From: Desulfovibrio sp.
GTDB lineage: Bacteria; Desulfobacterota; Desulfovibrionia; Desulfovibrionales; Desulfovibrionaceae
Assembly (NCBI GenBank): GCA_022839785.1
Contig: JALHJW010000004.1
Location: forward strand, 295,549-359,548
Direction of reading: 5' to 3'
Length of the DNA stretch: 64,000 nt
Position numbers and translations under genes: made by a program
Notes under the pieces: generated by a model
Databases searched by the model: none
What the model was told of the DNA's origin: nothing
The model's input: the letters and a program-made list of their open reading frames with translations, nothing else
Shown here: positions 60,325 to 64,000 of the stretch, piece by piece
How positions within the stretch are numbered: the stretch's first letter is position 1
Layout of the letters: the number at the start of each line of letters is the position of its first letter

Positions 60325-60908
60325 GCCCGGGACTCGTCTGGCGTATCGGCGGCGCACGGCTCTTCGTGCGCCGGGGCGATCTGACCCGCATGGCCGCGGA
60401 CGCCATCGTCAACGCGGCCAATTCCTCGCTCCTGGGCGGCGGGGGTGTGGACGGGGCCATCCACGCGGCGGCCGGGCCGAGGCTCCTTGCGGCCTGCAGG
60501 GCCATCGTGGCCGAGCACGGCCCCCTGCCGCCCGGCCGGGCCGTGATCACTCCGGGCTTCGACCTCCCCGCGCGCCACGTCATCCACACCGTGGGTCCCG
60601 TCTGGCGCGGCGGCGCGGCGAACGAGCCCGCCCTGCTCGCCTCCTGCTACGACCAGTGCCTTGCCCTGGCCACGGCGCACGCGCTTTCCAGCATCGCCTT
60701 CCCGGCCGTGAGTTGCGGGGTCTACGGCTATCCGATAGACTTGGCAGCTCCTCTGGCCCTCTCCCGCCTCGCGGCGGGGCTTGCGGCGGGGCGAGCGGCC
60801 CTGGCGGGCATGGTCCTCTTTTCGAACGACGCCTTCACCGTGTGGGCCAGAGCGGCGCACGCCCTGCTGGGCGCCCCCGGAGAGCCCGCCAAGGACGACA
60901 TCATATGA
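60321..60908 (+). CDS. macrodomain protein, putative ADP-ribosyl hydrolase
   Basis: The 195-residue protein is a single macrodomain: ADAIVNAANSSLLGGGGVDG carries the ADP-ribose-binding Asn and the Gly-rich loop 1, RAVITPGFDLPARHVIHTVG follows, and AFPAVSCGVYGYPIDLAAPL is loop 2 with the GVYGYP diphosphate-binding motif. This fits MacroD-type enzymes, which remove ADP-ribose from proteins or hydrolyse O-acetyl-ADP-ribose. It starts with GTG overlapping the M16 gene and ends in ATGA with hslV, an unusual place for a macrodomain. The likely link is protein quality control. Confidence 0.9.
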   Translation: MSPGLVWRIGGARLFVRRGDLTRMAADAIVNAANSSLLGGGGVDGAIHAAAGPRLLAACRAIVAEHGPLPPGRAVITPGFDLPARHVIHTVGPVWRGGAANEPALLASCYDQCLALATAHALSSIAFPAVSCGVYGYPIDLAAPLALSRLAAGLAAGRAALAGMVLFSNDAFTVWARAAHALLGAPGEPAKDDII

Positions 60909-61459
60909 GCGAGCAGTCACAGATGAAAGGCACCACCATCCTCGCGGTGCTCGACGACACGGGCGTGACCGTGGCCGGAGACGGCCAAGTGACCCTGGGT
61001 CAGGCCATCGTGGTCAAACATGGCGCGCGCAAGGTACGCCGCCTGCACAAGGACCGCATCGTGGCCGGATTCGCCGGGTCCACGGCCGACGCCTTCACCC
61101 TCTTCGAGCGCTTCGAGGCCAAACTGGAACAATTCAAGGGAAACCTCGCCCGTTCCGCCGTGGAGTTGGCCAAGGAGTGGCGCACGGACAAGTACCTGCG
61201 CCGCCTGGAGGCCATGCTCCTGACCAGCGACGGCAAGCAGGTGCTGATCATCTCCGGCAACGGCGACGTCATCGAGCCGGACGACGGACTGGCCGCCATC
61301 GGCTCGGGCGGAGCCTACGCCCTGGCCGCCGCGCGGGCGCTGAGGCGCAACACGGCCCTGCCCTCGCGCCAGATCGCTGAAGCCGCCATGCGCATCGCGG
61401 CCGAGATCTGCGTCTTCACCAACGACAACCTGGTCATCGAGACCCTGGACGCCCCATAG
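60905..61459 (+). CDS. hslV: HslV, ATP-dependent protease peptidase subunit
   Basis: The 184-residue protein has the N-terminal nucleophile sequence KGTTILAVLDDTGVTVAGDG; the first Thr after Lys-Gly is the expected catalytic residue once the nine-residue leader is removed. KHGARKVRRLHKDRIVAGFA and DGLAAIGSGGAYALAAARAL are also conserved. It forms a double hexamer capped by HslU. An ATG at 60923 would shorten the propeptide to three residues and also fits. The 60905 start overlaps the macrodomain stop (ATGA). The hslU gene follows after 2 nt. Confidence 0.96.
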   Translation: MSEQSQMKGTTILAVLDDTGVTVAGDGQVTLGQAIVVKHGARKVRRLHKDRIVAGFAGSTADAFTLFERFEAKLEQFKGNLARSAVELAKEWRTDKYLRRLEAMLLTSDGKQVLIISGNGDVIEPDDGLAAIGSGGAYALAAARALRRNTALPSRQIAEAAMRIAAEICVFTNDNLVIETLDAP

Positions 61460-61461
61460 CC

Positions 61462-62883
61462 ATGCAGGACGCCCCCACTCCCAAGCCCTCGCGCCTGCCC
61501 GCGCGCGAACCGGACGGCGCGGCCGAGGCCCTGACCTCGCTCACCCCGCGAGAGATCGTCTCCGAACTGGACCGCTACGTCATCGGTCAGCCCGAGGCCA
61601 AACGCATGGTGGCCATCGCCATGCGCAACCGCTGGCGGCGCATGCGCCTCGACCCCGCGCTACGCGACGAGATCGCTCCCAAGAACATCATCATGATGGG
61701 CCCCACGGGCGTGGGCAAGACCGAGATCGCCCGCCGTCTGGCCAAACTCTGCAAGTCGCCCTTCTTCAAGGTCGAGGCCACCAAGTTCACCGAGGTGGGC
61801 TACGTGGGCCGCGACGTGGAGTCCATGGTGCGCGACCTGATGGAGATCGGCGTGGGCATGGTCAAGAAGGAGGAGGCGGCCAAGGTCGCCATCCAGGCCG
61901 AGAAGCGCGCCGAGGACATGCTCCTCGACCTGCTCCTGCCCGGCTCACGCCCGGCCGACTTCGCCGCCGGTCCGGACGGTGCGGCAGTCCCTGCCGACCC
62001 CGCCTCCACGCGCGAGAAGTTCCGGCGCATGTGGCGCGACGGCCGCCTGGACGACCGGGAGGTCGAACTCGACGTGGCGGTGCAGGGCGGCCCCCAGATG
62101 GAGATCATGTCCATGCCGGGCATGGCGGACATGGGCTCGCAAATCCAGGACATGCTCTCCAACGTCTTTCCGCAGAAGAAGAAACGCCGCCGCGCCAAGG
62201 TGCGCGAGGCCTTCGACCTGCTCGTGCAGCAGGAGAGCGAAAAGCTCGTGGACATGGACAAGGTCGTGGAGACGGCGCGGCAGCGCGTGGAGCAGTCCGG
62301 CATCCTGTTCATCGACGAGATCGACAAGATCTGCGCCGGGGAGCGCAAGGGCCAGGGCGCGGACGTCTCGCGCGAGGGCGTGCAGCGCGACCTGTTGCCC
62401 GTGGTCGAGGGCTGCGTGGTGAACACCAAGTACGGCATGGTCAAGACCGACCACATCCTGTTCATCGCCGCCGGGGCCTTCCACATCTCCAAGCCCTCGG
62501 ACCTCATCCCCGAACTGCAGGGCCGCTTCCCCCTGCGCGTGGAGCTTGCCGACCTCACGGCCGACGACTTCTACCGCATCCTCACCGAGCCGCAAAACGC
62601 CCTCTCGGTGCAGTACACGGCCCTGCTCGGCACGGAAGGGGTGGACGTCTTCTTCACGGACGACGCCCTGCGCGAGATCGCGGCCATCGCCGAGGAGATC
62701 AACCGGGAAACCGAGAACATCGGCGCGCGCCGCCTGGGCACGATCATGGAGCGCGTCCTCTCGGACCTCTCCTTCGAGGCCCCGGACATGGGCGGCCGTG
62801 CCGTCATGATCGATCGCGCCTACGTGCAGGACGCCCTCAAGGACGTGCGCGAAAATCGTGACCTTTCCCGCTTCATTCTTTAA
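61462..62883 (+). CDS. hslU: HslU, AAA+ ATPase subunit of the HslVU protease
   Basis: The 473-residue protein has the HslU start LTPREIVSELDRYVIGQPEA, Walker A IIMMGPTGVGKTEIARRLAK, the pore motif TEVGYVGRDVESMVRDL (GYVG), an intermediate (I) domain at about 145-275 with the usual acidic and Met-rich section, Walker B ILFIDEIDKICAGERKG, and sensor II in ENIGARRLGTIMERVL. It unfolds substrates into HslV. The N-terminus carries a 25-residue extension before the conserved part. Length is slightly above E. coli (443). Confidence 0.97.
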   Translation: MQDAPTPKPSRLPAREPDGAAEALTSLTPREIVSELDRYVIGQPEAKRMVAIAMRNRWRRMRLDPALRDEIAPKNIIMMGPTGVGKTEIARRLAKLCKSPFFKVEATKFTEVGYVGRDVESMVRDLMEIGVGMVKKEEAAKVAIQAEKRAEDMLLDLLLPGSRPADFAAGPDGAAVPADPASTREKFRRMWRDGRLDDREVELDVAVQGGPQMEIMSMPGMADMGSQIQDMLSNVFPQKKKRRRAKVREAFDLLVQQESEKLVDMDKVVETARQRVEQSGILFIDEIDKICAGERKGQGADVSREGVQRDLLPVVEGCVVNTKYGMVKTDHILFIAAGAFHISKPSDLIPELQGRFPLRVELADLTADDFYRILTEPQNALSVQYTALLGTEGVDVFFTDDALREIAAIAEEINRETENIGARRLGTIMERVLSDLSFEAPDMGGRAVMIDRAYVQDALKDVRENRDLSRFIL

Positions 62884-62894
62884 AAGGAGCCGCC

Positions 62895-63782
62895 ATGAAC
62901 GCCTGCATCACCCCCCAGGACAAGGCCCGCCTGATCATGGAGGCGCTGCCGTTCATCCGGCAGTTCCACGGCAAGACCATCGTCATCAAGTACGGCGGAC
63001 ACGCCATGGTGGACGAGACCCTGAAGCGCCAGTTCGCCCAGAACGTCCTGCTGCTCAAATACGTGGGCATCAATCCGGTCATCGTCCACGGCGGCGGCCC
63101 CCAGATCAAGGACATGCTCGCCAAGCTGAACATCCAGAGCGAGTACCGCCAGGGCCTGCGCGTCACCGACGACGCCACCATGGACGTGGTGGAGATGGTC
63201 CTGGTGGGCAAGGTCAACAAACAGATCGTGGGGCTCATCAACCAGCACGGCGGCAGGGCCGTGGGCCTGTCCGGCAAGGACGGCCTGCTGCTCGGCGCGC
63301 GCAAGCTGGAGATGGTGCTGGAGCACAAGGACGCGCCGCCCGAGATCATCGACCTGGGCAACGTGGGCGAGGTCATGTCCGTGAACAACGCCCTCATCCG
63401 CTCGCTGCTGGCCGAGAACTTCATCCCGGTCATCGCACCCGTGGGCGTGGACGAGCACGGACAGACCTACAACATCAACGCCGACTCCGTGGCCGGGGCC
63501 GTGGCCGCCTCGCTGAAGGCCAAGCGCCTGCTCCTGCTCACCGACGTGGCGGGCGTGCTGGACAGGGACAAGCGGCTCATCCCCTCCTTCACCCGCCTCG
63601 AAGCCGTGGAGGCCATCGACAACGGCACCGTCACCGGCGGCATGATCCCCAAGCTCAAATGCTGCCTCGAAGCCGTGGAGCACGGCGTGGAAAAGGTCCA
63701 GATCATCGACGGACGCGTGGAGAACTCCATCCTGCTGGAGCTGTTCACGGACTCGGGCATCGGGACCGAGATCGTGATCTAG
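62895..63782 (+). CDS. argB: acetylglutamate kinase
   Basis: The 295-residue protein catalyses the second step of arginine synthesis. Motifs: GKTIVIKYGGHAMVDETLKR (phosphate-binding Lys and Gly pair), GINPVIVHGGGPQIKDMLAK, EYRQGLRVTDDATMDVVEMV, TYNINADSVAGAVAASLKAK, and GTVTGGMIPKLKCCLEAVEH (catalytic Lys). Length of about 295 fits the hexameric, arginine-sensitive class. It follows hslU by 11 nt with AAAGGAG, so it may share the proteostasis transcript, and it ends at a strong bidirectional hairpin. Confidence 0.97.
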   Translation: MNACITPQDKARLIMEALPFIRQFHGKTIVIKYGGHAMVDETLKRQFAQNVLLLKYVGINPVIVHGGGPQIKDMLAKLNIQSEYRQGLRVTDDATMDVVEMVLVGKVNKQIVGLINQHGGRAVGLSGKDGLLLGARKLEMVLEHKDAPPEIIDLGNVGEVMSVNNALIRSLLAENFIPVIAPVGVDEHGQTYNINADSVAGAVAASLKAKRLLLLTDVAGVLDRDKRLIPSFTRLEAVEAIDNGTVTGGMIPKLKCCLEAVEHGVEKVQIIDGRVENSILLELFTDSGIGTEIVI

Positions 63783-63828
63783 CGCCAGCCGGAAGAATCC
63801 CCGGCGACAGCCCCGCTGTCCGCAACAA

Positions 63829-63864
63829 GAACGGGGCCGTCTTCTCACGAAGACGGCCCCGTTC
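63829..63864 (+). terminator. bidirectional hairpin after argB
   Basis: A perfect 16-bp stem (63829-63844 with 63849-63864) around a TCAC loop lies between argB and the convergent gene at 63889. On the minus strand it is followed by TTGTTG, on the plus strand by GCATTC. Confidence 0.75.
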
Positions 63865-63888
63865 GCATTCGGACGGGTCGGCGCGGCG

Positions 63889-64000
63889 CTAGATGAAGAG
63901 CAGCTGCACCAGCACGAAGAGGGGAACGAGGATGCCCGCGCTCCAGGCCATGTAGCCGAAGAAGCTGGGCATCTTCACGCCGCTGGTCTCGGCGATGGAG
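63889..64000 (-). CDS. C-terminus of an ion/carboxylate transporter-like protein (cut by window edge)
   Basis: Only the last 36 codons are in the window, on the minus strand, ending TAG at 63889. The visible end contains AETSGVKMPSFFGYMAWSAG and a final hydrophobic helix ILVPLFVLVQLLFI. The 'GVKMPSFFGYM-x-WS' sequence resembles the last membrane hairpin of NhaD/ArsB-type (IT superfamily) transporters, which end this way from memory. The identity is therefore tentative: sodium/proton antiporter NhaD or a citrate-type transporter. Confidence 0.6.
   Translation of the reverse strand, partial: SIAETSGVKMPSFFGYMAWSAGILVPLFVLVQLLFI

Overview
The window is GC-rich (roughly 65-70% by eye) and densely coded. 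It most resembles a Desulfovibrionaceae chromosome (sulfate-reducing Desulfobacterota). Reasons: the ispE / tRNA-Gln / prs / rplY / pth / carD / rho housekeeping run, a CarD-family regulator in a Gram-negative with LPS heptose synthesis (hldE), many signalling genes, and sigma-54 control. The assignment rests on gene content and recall, not on a search. No insertion sequence, prophage or CRISPR array was seen.

Layout. (1) 1-2318, minus strand: a soluble chemoreceptor-like protein, a STAS protein and a CheY (cut by the window edge), the front of a chemosensory operon. (2) 2570-11574: a surface-glycan cluster with two SAM methyltransferases, five glycosyltransferase modules (one fused to a histidine phosphatase) and a polysaccharide-deacetylase-like protein. 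(3) 11702-23356, plus strand: a seven-gene membrane system that I cannot match to a described pathway. It has a minimal FtsX-type permease, a LolD-type ATPase, a 1605-residue protein joining a degenerate M28 peptidase to an FtsX permease, two 650-residue polytopic membrane proteins, an unknown soluble protein and a PqqD-family protein. (4) 23353-30260: an unknown small protein with a palindromic operator, hldE, an unknown 504-residue protein, a TetR regulator, CheD, CheY and an HD-GYP protein. (5) 30233-46300: a complete Tad (tight adherence / Flp pilus) locus in two divergent operons around an NtrC-type sigma-54 activator, with a hybrid histidine kinase at one end. (6) 46452-49932: an AbrB-like protein, a secreted acetolactate decarboxylase, a PAS chemoreceptor and a HAD protein. 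(7) 50134-63782: tRNA-Arg, degP/htrA, ispE, tRNA-Gln, prs, rplY, pth, carD, rho, then a tightly coupled proteostasis operon (M48-TPR protease, M16 protease, macrodomain, hslV, hslU) and argB. The edge holds the C-terminus of an ion-transporter-like protein.

How they work together. The clearest regulatory circuit is in the Tad locus. Both operons have near-consensus -24/-12 sigma-54 promoters (42195-42209 minus strand, 44084-44099 plus strand). Each has a related inverted repeat with a 7-nt spacer about 135-150 bp upstream (42343-42365 and 43941-43963), and one has an exact IHF-consensus match between enhancer and promoter. The activator gene lies between the two. This predicts one switch controlling pilin, secretion machine and minor pilins. 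The most novel unit is the 11702-23356 system. Its large protein has lost the M28 zinc ligands and catalytic glutamate, so it probably binds or senses a substrate rather than cutting it, next to an ABC exporter and transporter-like proteins.
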